A DNA stretch of 64,000 nt from Viscum album (GCA_963277665.1 OY728163.1:1907188644-1907252643); one strand, 5' to 3'; counted from the stretch's first letter, positions 39,190 to 52,281 are shown. The notes: a model not told the origin generated them from the sequence alone. Translations and numbers: made by a program.

Positions 39190-42100
39190 TATATTGGATA
39201 TCCTGGGATGATACATAATGAAAAGGGTGAGTTAGAATTCCTAGTAAGGGGGATGACATGGTAAGAAAGTAATACATGAGGGTTAAAATGAATAAAATAA
39301 TACCATAAAGAGGATGATCATAAAAATAGAATTAATAAATAAAAAAATTATATTATATTATCACAAACATGTACAAACAATATAAAACATGATATAATAA
39401 TCCTAAGTGAATTGTCATTCCCAATACCATAATCATATAGTGAAAAATGTACAATTGTGAATTAAGATCACTCCCCAATCCCATAAAAACATATCATGAG
39501 ATATAAACCATATACCATTGCATTGGATGGATAAATAATTTCAGTCTTAGTAGTTATATAAATTAAAATTATACATATTAATGTCACATATAGAAAACAC
39601 GCCATACATAATCTGTATACATGATCGAACACAAAAAAAAAACCGAATCTTTTCCCATAATTTTTATTCAAGGAATAACCAAATTATAAATTATAAGGAT
39701 AACCAAATAAATATTAAATTAAATCATTTGTGACGTTCATATTTGATAAATAGACATTGTTCTTTAATATTGGGATCTAATATAGATAATTCATTCGATT
39801 CGTCAATGGGAAGTAATAATTAAAATGTATGCCTTGGGTGAAGAATTTATGATATGAATAAAATAATATTTTATCAAAGGAAATTACTCATTGTTTTTAC
39901 TAAAACAAGTATTGAAATAAGATAGTTACCAATAAAAGTTTGATTGTTTTTAGAAGCTATTAATAGTTAAAATACATTTCATGATGGGTATTCATGATGT
40001 GAGATGAGAAATTAGAAAGTTACCTTAAAACAGGATTATATAACAATGGGATTTTTTTGGGGAACCAAATCATGTTTAACAAAAATAATGAAATTTATAT
40101 TTAAAAATATATATACAAGGGACAAATATAAATAAATATACGAGTTAAATGATGTTAACATCGCATAAATGTGAGAAAATTAAAGAGTGAATGTAACTGA
40201 TAAGTCATGAAGGAGGTATGGAAGATAAATTACTAAGTTCTAAAACACCAATTTAGAAAATAACATATCATCAAAATAATAATAAAAGATTATTTTGAAG
40301 TTTTTTGATGGTAAATGAAATCTTAAAATGAGATAACATAAAATTAGTTTTTGAATTAAAATTGTGAACATTAATAGTAAAGGAAAATTATATAAAATTT
40401 GGGGAAACTATTTTTAATTGAATTGAAATTATTCTTAACATATTTCATTTGTTATTAAATATTATAAATTAAAAATAAATAAGACTTAAATAGAAATGAT
40501 CTTCTAAAATTGTAAAATTCAATACCATATGAAATTAAAGTTGAAAATCAAAATAAATTAGATAAGGCCATATCATACCATTATATTTTAGTGACAAAAT
40601 TATTTTTATTTCACAACATGGAAGAGAATAAATGGAAGTTAATTTTCCAGGTTAAAAAGTAGTTTATTATATTTTATGGAAGGGGTAGTAGATAAACCAT
40701 AAAAACAACAACTGGTGCATAATATTGAATCATGCCTCAATTAAGGGTGACAAAGAAAGAACCCATATGAATATAGTAATTTTTTAATAAAATGTAATTT
40801 TATACATTAAAAACATAAGGTTATCTAAATAATATGAATGAAATAAAGTAGGATTCCAAAATAAATTCTTGGAAATTATATACACCAATGAAATCACAAA
40901 TTGGTGCATATCCTTAAAACATATCCCAACGAAAGGAAATTTAGAAACAAACATTACATATGATTGAAAGTACATAGAACTTAAAATTGACTAATTGAAT
41001 AATTAAATAATTTTAATTATATATATACCCAAGAATATTATTAATCAATATCTCATATTCTATGGTCTATTAATAAAAATATGATATTTACTATTAAAAG
41101 TGTTTTCTTGCATGGGTCAGTCACTTGAGGTTGTTTGGTAAATTTCACCACATCTTCTTATATATCATAAAAATGGTAAATATAATTATTAAATAGATTA
41201 TTTATATAAATTATATTATTAGTGATTTGAAAAAAATTTATATTAGTTAAATAAGTTTTTATGTTTAACCATAATGTGTGGCGAGGATAAATGAAACTCA
41301 TTACTCATGTAGATGATAGTTCTTTCTTAGGCATGTATATTTTTTCAATTTGTTATTAAATTAGAGATAATGAATGTAAATGATAGTTATACATAATAGA
41401 AAAATATCTATATTATAAATATAATATTTATTCATAAATTAAATCCTTTATATCATCCATAAATTGATGTTATGAAAAATGGAAGATGCCGCTTTGTGGA
41501 AGTTGTATTTCGCATAACACACTATAGACTATTTTTTTGTCATAGATGATAGAAGGGAATAAATAATGGTTATTAAATTATAATAATAATATAATATTTT
41601 AAAAAAATAACCTATTTAATTAAAAATTAAAAATTATATATATATCGAATCAAATGAATGAGAAAAAAAGTTATAATAAAAGAAATATAAACATTGGAGA
41701 CACGTTCAACTCATAGATATTTCTATTGAAATAAATAAACTTACATCAATTATAGAAATAAAATATTATGAATGAGAAAATAAATTATTGGAGTGCTAGA
41801 TTTGGGAGTTATTCAAGGGATATTATAATTGTATGTATAATTATGGAGGGGTAGAAGTTATCCACTACTATAAGTGCAGAAGAGGGAACTTTTGGGAATA
41901 CCCTTTATCCTTTTATGATATAAGTAATGATTACATTGAAAAAAGGAGAAAATATTATTATAATGATTAATTGGTTGAAAATAGTTCAATAAATACTCAT
42001 CCAATACATTCCATATAGGTTTTAATCATTTTTAATGTTTTTAACCCTATGTTATTTCATTTTTTCCAAGTTCGTTTTTTTTGTTTTGGTATCTTGTTTT

Positions 42101-43966
42101 TAAACAAATAATTTTATATTTTATTTAAAAAATATAATATAACACTTTTTAAAAAATATTTATTCTTTGAACCTAAATTTAATCTAAAATTACTCAAATT
42201 CAAATTATAAATTTGAAAAATACACTTCTAAATTAAAATTTATAAAATATAAAAAATAGTTTTCATAGAAAAATAACTTTTAACCATTATGTGTTCTTTA
42301 ATATTATTTATTATATATTACCAGTTGAATGAGTATTAGTAAATAAAATATATATACAAGAATAATATAAGATTAATAATTTAATTTCGATTAAATTTAT
42401 TATTTAAAGGAAAAAATATTTCATATTAATAAAATAATTCTTTAAAAACCATTTTACCATTATCATGGAAATTAACCGTAATATTTCAAAAATTTTATTT
42501 ATAACAAAAATTAAATTGAACGTTTCAATTAATATTTGAATGTGTAACATGAGTTTGAAATAAATATTATTATATTAAATTTATGAATTTTATAAATTTA
42601 AATTTTAATTATTAGTGCATGTGAACAGATATTTAGTGGGAAATGAGAACTAAATTTAATTTTTTAAAAAAATGTGTATTTTAAATTTATTATAGAATTA
42701 ATAATTTCATTATAGTAATTATAATATATTTTTAACATAAATTGTTTTTTTATTTTTAATGTATTTGTTGTATTATAAAAGTGATAGTTTTTAGTAAAAT
42801 TTATAATTTATTCTATTAAACTAAAAATAGCTTATTTCAAAAATAAATCACAATTTCATTCCATAATAATCTTGAAATAATGAATTAAATAATTTTTTTA
42901 TATTCTAAAATTAATTTTCTAATATTTATACATTTAGATTATAAAAAATATATAAAATATAAATTCACCTACTTTTTTGGAAGATGGAATTTTAAAGCAT
43001 TATGTGTTCATTATATTATTTAATATGAGTTTTTTTGTTTTCTTGATGTTAATATACTAATTTATATATAATAAGATTTTAATGTGTCAGTATACTTTGT
43101 TAGGAAAAAATTTAAAACAATTAATAAGTAATATTATTGAAAATAAATATTACTTCTATACAAAATATGATTTATAAAATACAATTAATTTATTATTTAT
43201 GTTGTAAATTAATTTTACAACTCTATTGATATTGAAAAAGTTATTTTTAGTTTCTATATAAAAAATATTACATTTTGATAATAATTATTATATTTTTACA
43301 TAACATATCAATATATATATATTATATTTATATTATCATATTTTTATATTATTGTGAGTTATATTATGTTAAAATTTTGACATTATTATATATGACTTTT
43401 GTATACCATTAGGATATAAAAAAATGACTATAGTTGTAATGATCATAATTTAAGGTACCATAATTGAAATGACTATATTTTCAATGCATATATTTCATTC
43501 TTATATATTTACACCCTAAATAATTTGTTCATTCCACTCTCACATCATGAAAATTAGTTCTGAATTCATATTTTTTATATGGACATATCTTTTCATGGGT
43601 ATGTTCATCATTATATGTTTTCATTTTATATTGGTAATCCTTAGGGTTGAATATGATCTTTAATATTTCCTAGTTGTAATGATCTCATTTTTTTCTATTT
43701 GTAGACCCATATTGATTTTCCTCTCTTTTAACCTTTGTTCATCATCAAGGGTGGGTGATAATGAAATATTTACAGTACTTAGTTATTTTAATAATTTACT
43801 ATTTATTAAATACTATTGTCTATTTTTTGGTTCTAAAATTACCTGAATCATTTTATAATCCTGTTATAAGAGTTTTAAAACAATATAGAAACGTTCTATA
43901 AATTATAGACAAAATAATAATATTAATAATAAAAATACCTATAAATTATAAATCATGGTGAATTAC
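39190..43966 (-). mobile_element. LTR B, minus strand
   Basis: Second, strongly diverged copy of LTR A (roughly 65-70% by eye). The right edge is placed at 'catggtgaattaca' (43955-43966), aligned with 'aaggtgtcaca' at the edge of A. The minus-strand signature 'ctcaccctttt' is at 39221-39231, matching 32513-32521 in A. In orientation B is the 5' LTR and A the 3' LTR. The TATA box could not be placed. Confidence 0.65.
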
Positions 43967-44841
43967 AACCAATAATTAATTTATTTATATTAATTAATAA
44001 TTAATTTGGAGTTAATAAACATCGAATAGAATTATAGGATTCTTTAAAAAAATTATCCCTCAATGTTATTTTTAAAAAATTAACAATTTTCTCAATGAAT
44101 TTAGAAAATATGATTTCAAGTAAACTATTATTATTTAGATTTATATTGATAATATCCTTATTCAAAATACTATAAATTTGTATGTATTGTATCTTTTAAA
44201 ACAAATACATTTTACATCAGTTCTATGGGTAAAAGTAAAAATTCCCTATATTTTTGAATTTATAAAAAATTTAAAGGAACATTTATTAAATTGTGTATGT
44301 ATAAATTATATCATTATACAATTATTGGTTTAAAAAAATTAATATATTTTTATATTAGTATATATATAATGTTTACTAGATCTAGATGAAATAACAAAAC
44401 TAGTAGAAAAAATATTTTAATGGTTGATCATTGGCTCACTATGTTAAATTGAATTTTGGTTAAAGAATATGAATTGGATAAATATATTATCCCACTGTAA
44501 CAAAAAATGGAATAAAAACCCATTTAAAATATAAAAATATATTTTATTATGTAAAATTAATATTAGTACATTGTATATTTTATCCCACTAAATATTATAT
44601 TAATCTTAAAACATATTCATTTATTAATTTTAGAGAATATAAAAATAATAGAATATATAAATTTAAACACTTCAAACTTCTTAAAAATCCACTATTGTTA
44701 TAGAATTGTAATAAATTATAATATATATCATTTAAACTACATAATTGATATATTTTCTATCCAAAATCCATTGAAAAATGTTATTGTGAATAAAACACAA
44801 TATTTTTTACTTAGGTTTTACCTTCACTATTTTTTATTATG
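43967..44841. other. AT-rich spacer
   Basis: AT-rich sequence to the right of the LTR B edge, with no recognisable feature. Confidence 0.4.
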
Positions 44842-46466
44842 TGTCATAACCCCAATGCTAGTTTAATTTTTATAAATACTGTAGGACACATAGAAGAGAA
44901 TAATATTGAATTAGAACATTAGTTTCTTCATGATCATATAAAATAGACATTTCCCTATAATATTTTGGAATATAAAGGAAAATTATTAATGTGTTCCAAA
45001 AATCATTAAATTGAATAGGTATAATTGTATATACTATAAGTTTGTATTTATTAATTATAATTAGATTAAAAATTATTAGTATCCACAAAAATGTAATTAT
45101 ATTTTTAATATATTTGGGTTTCATTATATTATTTGTATAAATACATATCAATTAAGTGATTTTTATATTTTTAAATGTATCATGAATATTGAGAAAATTC
45201 ATATAAATATTTATCATTATATATATTATAATATAAAATAACTATCATCTTTATACCAAATGACTTTAAAAAGAACTATATTTTAAAATTTTGAATTTTA
45301 CACCCTTGTAGGTAACCAATAGTTTTTTAAAAATTTATATAATTTTTTTAAAAAAATTAAATAAATATTATTTATTAAAATACATTTAATGATTATAATT
45401 TTATAATCACATGATTCTGAAAATAAAATTCATTAAATATATTCAATGGATATTATTTTTTTTGATTTCTCATAGATAGGGTGTTTGAACCATAAAGATT
45501 AAAATGATTCAATACCAATAAAAATTCATCAGGAATCGAGATCAATGATTTTATACAACATACATTATAGGATTTCAACCATAATACACTAAAAATACCA
45601 CTAATTTCATTTCTTATACCTATGTATAAAACAACCAGTCTTTAATATATTATTTCCAATGAAATTATTTTGGATTTATTTATCAATAAAAAAACATACT
45701 ATTGTTATCATTATATTTTTACAGTATTCTTCCCACTATAATATTGTCAGAATATTACCACACTGTAGAATAATCCCACTATATAATAATATGTACATTT
45801 TAACCCAATTTATATTAATTTGAAATATAAATTGCTAATATGTATATTATATTTTTATGTTATTATCAAATACAGGATGTAATATGATAACAAAAGAAAA
45901 TTCACATTTTGTAAGATGAGTAATATTACTATGGTAGTTTCTATCTAAATTTTACTATGTTCATCATTATAATGTTTATAACGAGAAATAAGAAGCACAA
46001 GGTTTTCATTTTCATAATATAATATCAAAAAAATAATGGCTCAAACATTATCAGATTGTGATATTTTGACATTACATCATTGGAGTCATCACAATATGGT
46101 TCTTGGAAGGGAGTATATGTTGGTACTAAAATTTTACCCCAATGAAATGTGTTGTGTAAGGACCTTATGTATGTTATTGTGTAAAAACATCTTGAATATT
46201 ATATATTTATATAGATTAAAGTGTTGTGATGTGAAGAAATGTTCTATGACAAGCTTTTTGAGTTGCGACATGGTGTATAATCTAGTTGGGTTTTCAGTTC
46301 TATTTTTATGGTTAAAGAAATGTTTTGGAATGAATTTTATGGATTAGGGAGTGATGGTTTTAAAGATACACTTACAGGGGAAGGTCTATGATTTAATATG
46401 TCATCTGGAATATTTAGTAAATCCAAAATGATCTTTTTTATAGTTTGATGCATATCATTAAAACAT
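44842..46466 (+). mobile_element. Candidate plus-strand LTR
   Basis: Begins TGTCATAACCCCAATGC, a typical plant Ty3/gypsy LTR start, and is followed at 46469 by tggtatcaggg, a good match to the tRNA-Met primer-binding site. The 1.6-kb length is plausible. I could not find a partner LTR, and the start string could equally be an LTR end on the opposite strand. The 103-codon frame at 46036-46347 falls inside and shows no recognisable domain. Confidence 0.4.
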
Positions 46467-46468
46467 AA

Positions 46469-46479
46469 TGGTATCAGGG
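46469..46479 (+). other. Candidate primer-binding site
   Basis: The sequence tggtatcaggg matches 10 of 11 bases of TGGTATCAGAG. One such 9-10 base match is not very surprising in 64 kb of AT-rich DNA, so the call depends on the LTR proposed just upstream. Confidence 0.4.
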
Positions 46480-47600
46480 TGTATTGATTTCACCATACAT
46501 AAGAAAAATTTCCTATGGTTTCCATGAATGTAATGTGATATGATATCAAAATTAACATCATGTTAGTGGGATATTGTCATGGTTTTAACCACATGGGAGT
46601 AATGTCATTAGTAGTTGAATTCTTTGTCTCTTATATAAGTTATTTTTTGTTATGTTACTGTCCATTACATCATTGTGTGGTATAGAGTTTATACATATTT
46701 ACATAATGTGGATGAGGTTTTACTTGATATTTAGAGGATCTAGAATTGTGGAATGGTAACCACTGTTTCACATAGGCCTCACTAAATGTATGATGTTATC
46801 AAGGGTACTGAAAATATAATTGGGGATAGATAATGGGATATCATGACATTATTTTTATGGTAATTCAAATTTTTTAGTTATTATGATTTGAAAACACACT
46901 ACACCATTCTGATTCTTTAATTTCATAGGATTTTTATAAATACATTCCTTATATCTATTTCTCTATTAAATATTTTACTTCTATCAAACCTCAGGTTAAT
47001 AACTGGGAATCCTTGTATATTATTATCCATAAAATAGATGGTTCTATATCTCATCAATGAGATTTATACTCATGGGATCTACATCCCTTAATATTCTCTC
47101 ATATTTAGTCCGCTTTATTTTAATTTCATCATGTGGAGGTAATGAAAGAAATTTTGAAATGTTTTTTATATTATTATTTTTTCGATTTATTGATTTAATG
47201 GATAATAATAGGGCTCATTTCTAGTAATAATATATTTTTTTACTGAAGATAAGTGTATCCCTATCTTCTCATATAGAGGATATTGTTGGTTCAATTAAGA
47301 TAACATGTTCAAGAATAATTATTTTATATTTATCTTTAGATTATAAAATTATTAAACAATTTCATTCATTGGGTAGGTGGTATGTATTACCCTAAAAATA
47401 TAATTAACATGAATTATGTAAATTGAGTTATTTGGGGTTTATTCATATTTTTTTAAGGAAATTAAATTATTTTTTAATGGGGTTTATATATATTTTGTTA
47501 TTATCATATTTATGTTTTCTTTTTATCATAAACATTATTTTTACTTACATTCTGGAATCTCATTTAATGAATGGTTAATAAATTAATATGAATAATGAAT
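46480..47600. other. Unassigned region
   Basis: I could not identify domains on either strand. By position it could hold the reverse transcriptase C-terminus, RNase H and integrase of the minus-strand element whose gag and RT lie to the right, but no diagnostic motif was readable. Confidence 0.35.
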
Positions 47601-47862
47601 CAGTAGTGTGGAAATACATAATCAACGTATAAATTTTTAGACCTAAAATTATATTTAATGTTATAGATCTATATTTCATCTTAAAAAAAATAATAGGATC
47701 TCCCCAAGGTGAAACACTAGGGTATATAAATTCATTATTAGTTAATTCATCTAGTTGAGTATTTCACTATATTAACTGAACCATGTCCATTCAATAAGGA
47801 GTGTTTAATATAGGTCTTGCAGCAAGAATTAAATAAATAGAAAACTCAACTTCTCACATAGA
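47600..47862 (-). pseudogene. Ty3/gypsy reverse transcriptase remnant (minus strand)
   Basis: On the minus strand from about 47860 downward the reading is EVEFSIYLILAARPI, then TPYxMDMVQL, then DELTN-EFIYPSVSPWGDPIIFF (about 47740-47680). This matches the conserved 'ELEFSIDLVPGT.PIS..PYRMAP.EL' and 'L..KGFIRPSVSPWGAPVLFV' of plant Ty3/gypsy reverse transcriptases. It is broken by stops and lost after about 47600. Spacing to the gag remnant on its right is shorter than usual, so the protease region has probably suffered deletions. Confidence 0.82.
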
Positions 47863-48249
47863 AGAATGTCTAAGTAAATTTACTAGAAATACGTCAATGT
47901 ATATTTTTACAATGGGTACATCCTTAGTTTTAATATCACATTTGTCATTATTAGGTTTTATATACTCTTCTTCTTGATGAATCTCATTTAGAAGAGCTAT
48001 TAGAGGTGGATCCATATATGAATCTGATGGTGATGCCTCCCCCTTAAAGATTAAATTTTTTTTATCTTCTCATAAATCATAATTTCATTCTTATTATAAT
48101 ATATTTTTTCAATATGTTTTCAATTCTTGTTTAAACCACAGATTATATCAAAATACACCATAGTTATGATAATAAAAATTAGCAATTATAGTAAATTTAT
48201 GTTTCATACCAAGAACTTTATGAAACATATTTGTTGTAATAATGTTACA

Positions 48250-48490
48250 AAAAGAAGTTTTAATTAAAAATCCCCAGTAATGGTGAATTGAAAATATCTA
48301 ATTTTAAGAGAAAATAGAGAAGATATAAAATAATGTGATGATCTAAAATAACATAAAGATTTCATTATATTTGGGGACAAGATTAAATTACCTTCCATCA
48401 AATCATTTGGAACTTCAACCTCATCTATTGTGACTGCATAATCATGTCCTAGTTCATTGTCCTTTTCTTGGGAAGCTTCCCTTGACTTAT
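48250..48490 (-). pseudogene. Gag-protease linker, possible (minus strand)
   Basis: A frame on the minus strand runs leftward from the zinc knuckle and starts with an acidic stretch (SQEKDNELGHDYAVTIDEVE). This resembles the variable acidic linker between the Gag knuckle and the protease in Ty3/gypsy polyproteins. No protease active site follows. The frame 48264-48497 is therefore part of a retroelement remnant rather than a gene. Confidence 0.5.
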
Positions 48491-48960
48491 TGGACATTTA
48501 TGTTAATAGTGTCCCATATCATTACATTTGAAACATTGTATATTACTTATTTATTTACATTGAAATAACAAGCCTTTTGTACTTTTTCTCCATGCATGTA
48601 ACAAAATCCAATTTCTAATATGACAATTCCATGATGTTTCTTTCCATATCGATTACAAGTTAGATATTATATTATTTCCTTCTTCCATTTTTCCTTATTT
48701 TATTTTATAGAGTACTCAATATACCTCTTCTTATATATCATTCCTTTTAATCCATATGTCTTGGAAAATTAATTATTAATCTTTATGGAACATTTTAATA
48801 TATCCTTGTATGATGAGAATGATAGGGAGGCTAGTTCCATTCATATAATTAGTTTAACACCACCAATGAAATGGTCAATAATTCTCCTTGGATGTCATAT
48901 GTAGTATATATCATTCCTTGATGAACATGTAAAGTTTTATCCAAATATATAAATGGTTTT
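48491..48960 (-). pseudogene. Ty3/gypsy Gag remnant with CCHC zinc knuckle (minus strand)
   Basis: On the minus strand, about 48538 to 48492 encodes QCFKCNDMGHYxHKCP, a complete C-x2-C-x4-H-x4-C zinc knuckle interrupted by one stop. To its right, FIGGVKLIIxMEL (about 48890-48850) corresponds to 'FLxGLRxDIRxxVEL' of Gag, in the correct order. The 'CFKC...GH' form is the kind found in several plant Ty3/gypsy lineages. The order of Gag on the right and RT on the left shows one minus-strand element. Confidence 0.72.
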
Positions 48961-49300
48961 ATCCCTTTTCTCACTTATATGTAAGAATTATCTCTCCATA
49001 TCCCCTCGTAGTTCGCAACTAGAATATTTTCCAAGAAAATATCTCTAAAACCCTTCAATTCCACATTTTAAATTTCTTCACCAACATTTGTGTTTTAAGG
49101 AATGGACCACAAATGATCTCAATCTCCCAAGAAAAGATAAAAATCTATAGAAAACATATCCCATTAATTACTTCTATAATGACCTGGACCTCCCCAATCC
49201 ATTAATTTGTGAAAACCTGTTGTTTGAGGTGTTCTGAGAAGCAACGGTGAATCATTTCAAGAATTTTTCAATTTTTTTTAATGGTATCTTATCTAAGGGT
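48961..49300. other. Possible leader of the minus-strand element
   Basis: Near 49173-49196 the string 'tataatgacctggacctcccc' resembles the minus-strand end of an LTR (compare the L1 end, whose complement reads ataatgacccaacccc). If real, a 5' LTR of the minus-strand element would lie to the right. No primer-binding site could be confirmed. Confidence 0.3.
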
Positions 49301-49324
49301 GGATCATCTAAAATTAGGTCATAG

Positions 49325-49545
49325 TGGTGAGTGTAATTGGTGAGTCACATTGGTGACTCATGATAGTGACCCGCTTGGTAGGTGGCATCTGTAGATGGCC
49401 TCAGTAAGTTGCATTGGTGAGTCACACCAGAGAATTTCTAATGGTAGGTTTCATCGGTTACTCATCCACTAGTGAGTAACCCAATGGTGAATTAGCCATC
49501 AATGACTCGCATTGGTGACACACCCAATATTGATTCATTTCCAAT
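49325..49545 (+). repeat. Degenerate ATTGGTGAGTCAC minisatellite
   Basis: About 220 bp packed with variants of attggtgagtcac. TGAGTCA occurs at 49341-49347 and 49418-49424, and TGACTCA at 49354-49360. Near-matches are TTACTCA at 49458, TGAGTAA at 49472 and TGACTCG at 49503. Spacing is irregular. The region is clearly richer in G and C than its surroundings and probably lies inside an old LTR. Confidence 0.65.
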
Positions 49546-51229
49546 TGTGTGTCAAAATTTCAATTTTATGCAGTTTTTCTAGATTCACTCCATTACCATT
49601 TAAATTTATCTAAAATGAGTTCAATACCATGTTTAAGTGTTTTTGAATCCATTTCTAAGGATATAAAAAATATATTTTAATTTCAAATGCTCAAGAGGAT
49701 TTATGTTTGTCAAAACATGTGATCAATATCTACTTTTGATGGGGATTTCAAAATGGTTTCATATCCCTTGAGTCTCAGATCTATTCCTTCAAATATAAGC
49801 ATGTTTCCTTTATTACTTCTTCCTATTTTATATTTATACCCATAAATCCCATAACTTTTCTTCTCCAAGGAGATATGCATTTTCGTTTTACCCTTAGATC
49901 ACATTTCTCGAGGGTTTTTCACACCCTTGTTTTTGTTCTTAGAAGAGTTTTAGATAGTATGTTCTTTGATGTAGGGATTCTATTATCTCTTATAATTTTT
50001 GTATCATCTGGGGTGTGGGTGTATGAATGCTCTCTTGTGAAGATAGAATAATTATTAATAAATAATTATAATCGAATATGTTTAATATCGATATACAAGG
50101 GATGGGGAAAAGTGACAAATTCTTATGTTTTATTGGTTCTAGATATTTTGATCTATAAGGCCTATATGACAACTAAAAATCATGGTCATTGGTGGTCTTT
50201 ATTTTTGTACACGTGATGAATTGTGATTTCTTGTTGTTGATCATGTCTTGACTGTGTGTATATATACAATTTATTAACCATTTAGATTCAGTTAAATATA
50301 TTGATAACGCATGATCTTACTTGTTCTGAGATAACCCTTGAATTATCAAAGTTGAATTAAAGTACGAGTGTTTTATAAATATTAATATACCTTGGCTTGT
50401 TTGGTGTGGTTGTGTGTTGTGTGTGGTTTTATTATATATTGTGCCTTGTGTGGTTGTGTGGTACTAGGGTAGAGATAACAACTATTTCTAGGGTGGTACG
50501 GGTGGGGTAATGGAATCTCATGTTAAGAGATTGACTGATTGTGGAATGGATGGGTAGTGTATGAGAAGTGGGGATGCAGTTTTGGGTCATACTATGTTTA
50601 TGTTATAGGGTGTGGTGTTGTTATACATCAAGGATTTTGGGTTGGTTATGTTGATTTGTGTTGCGGGGTTTGAATGTAAAGTGGGAGTTTTCTTGTTGAG
50701 AGTAAGGACATGAAAGAATGTCTTTGATGAATGATAATGGAAGTGGTCGATATGGGTTTTAAACTGAGTGGAAATACAATTTGATTTTCCTTACTACAAT
50801 TCATTTTCCATAGCATGGTTTATGTTGGGTGTCTTATTGCGTGGTGTGGTTGGTATTTTCCCAGGTAGGGATGGAATTAATAAATGTTTTCCTTATTAAA
50901 TAATGATTATTTCTTAAATGATTTGACTTAGGGACTATTTGAGTTCTGTCTTGTTGTGGGTGGTCTTTATTTATCAACATCTGAAGTGACTATTGAGGGT
51001 GATAATAAATGAATTTAGAGGTATAAGGAAAGTTGAAATTATCATTAGATGGTTGGTTGTTTTATTGAGAACCCATATTTTTGGCTTGAGTGTTGATTCT
51101 ATATATATATACCTATATATATATATTTTTTCTATATGAACCCCACCCTCATTGAGCATTATGTTCCGAACACCCCCATTGTCTTGGGGGATGGTGTCTT
51201 TCCCAAACATATTTGTGGGAGGATGGATT
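49546..51229. other. Probable LTR sequence of unclear limits
   Basis: The block holds a TATA-like string that reads ggtataaatataaaat on the minus strand (near 49830-49845), a GT-rich tract at 50395-50465 ('ggtgtggttgtgtgttgtgtgtgg'), and an interrupted (AT)n run at 51100-51127. It probably contains the start of the element-R 5' LTR and possibly a minus-strand LTR to its left. I could not place the boundary. Confidence 0.35.
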
Positions 51230-52266
51230 GCTGGTCACCCTATCTTCCCTTCTCCCTCTTTCAGGTCATGATAACCCAAGATTCATTAGGCAGGTAGTGG
51301 TTTCTAAGGGTTAGGTGAGTTTGGATGAGTTGTGTTTTCCCAAGTGTCTTCAGGATGAGATGTGTGGTGGTTTTCCAGATTTATTCAGCATAAGATGCTT
51401 TGTGGTTTCCCAAGTGTTTTCGGGATGTGATGTGGTTTGTGGCCAAAGATTCTATGTGTGGGAAATTGTTTTGGGGCCTAAGTTCGTGCATTAGAGATGT
51501 GATGAACAACATTTTACAAGGTTGTGAGATTAGATGTGGGGTCTAGGTGTGTGTGGGTGGGTTGTGATGTCGTACTATTTGAAGATATGGGAGAGCCAAC
51601 ACAATTTCCATTAGGGAGTTATGGTGTCTAATCAGTTGTAAAGTGGTGCGTGGTACCCCATCAACAATGTGGTTACTATATTAAATTACTTTACTTGAAT
51701 TATTTGGTGAGTGTGTGTTAGTGAGGTGGAGATGGGTAGTATACCTTGTTAGGTGTTGTTGGTTTCTTATTTTTTCTCATAGGGGAATTAGTATGCTTCT
51801 CCACTTGTGCATGAGATAATTGGGTTTTCCTACTTAGTATACACATATGCTCACCCTATGTAATAAAACTACTATCAGGTTCCTAGGATGATTATGTGGA
51901 CCATGAGGAGCCTTACTAGCTTAGACATGGGGACCTCCACCACATATCTTCATTGATTTGTTCTTTTGGTATTTAATTTGGATATTTTCACTATAATTTT
52001 AGATGTTTTATTTCAAAATATTCATCTAGGATAGATTTTGGTTTTTGTATTATATAGTTATTGGAGTTATTTTTGAGATGGACCATCTTATCTCTGAATC
52101 GTGTTTTATTATAAAATGGGTAATGCCTCCCATTTCATGAGATTCTATACCCTTGGATATGTTCACTACCTTGAGGCCTACTGGAGGTGGGACTTATCGA
52201 GTCGTTATCTCTATTTATCCATTACAAGCTCAATATGGTCATCTTTGGAGAGAGGGGGTCATGATA
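51230..52266 (+). mobile_element. 5' LTR of element R (3' portion)
   Basis: From about 51440 to 52266 this aligns with 55660-56466 at about 75% identity, ending 'agggggtcatgata'. Earlier, 'gctggtcaccctatc...ctctttcagg' at 51229 resembles the late-LTR signature seen in the other families here. The LTR ends three bases before a nearly perfect primer-binding site. The LTR start lies to the left and was not found. A 70-bp direct duplication sits at 51331-51440. Confidence 0.8.
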
Positions 52267-52269
52267 GAA

Positions 52270-52281
52270 TGGTATCAGAGG
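52270..52281 (+). other. Primer-binding site of element R
   Basis: The sequence tggtatcagagg matches the tRNA-Met type site TGGTATCAGAGC at 11 of 12 positions and is separated from the LTR end by 'gaa'. It is the best preserved primer-binding site in the window and fixes the element on the plus strand. Confidence 0.92.

Noticed and set aside
46036..46347. A 103-codon plus-strand frame with many cysteines
   Set aside because: No known family fits. It falls in a candidate LTR, and the cysteine-rich composition follows from TGT-rich local sequence.
50395..50465. GT-rich tract as a telomere-like or Z-DNA-forming repeat
   Set aside because: It is irregular (gtgtgg, gtgtt) with no TTTAGGG-type units, and looks like simple GT-rich LTR sequence.
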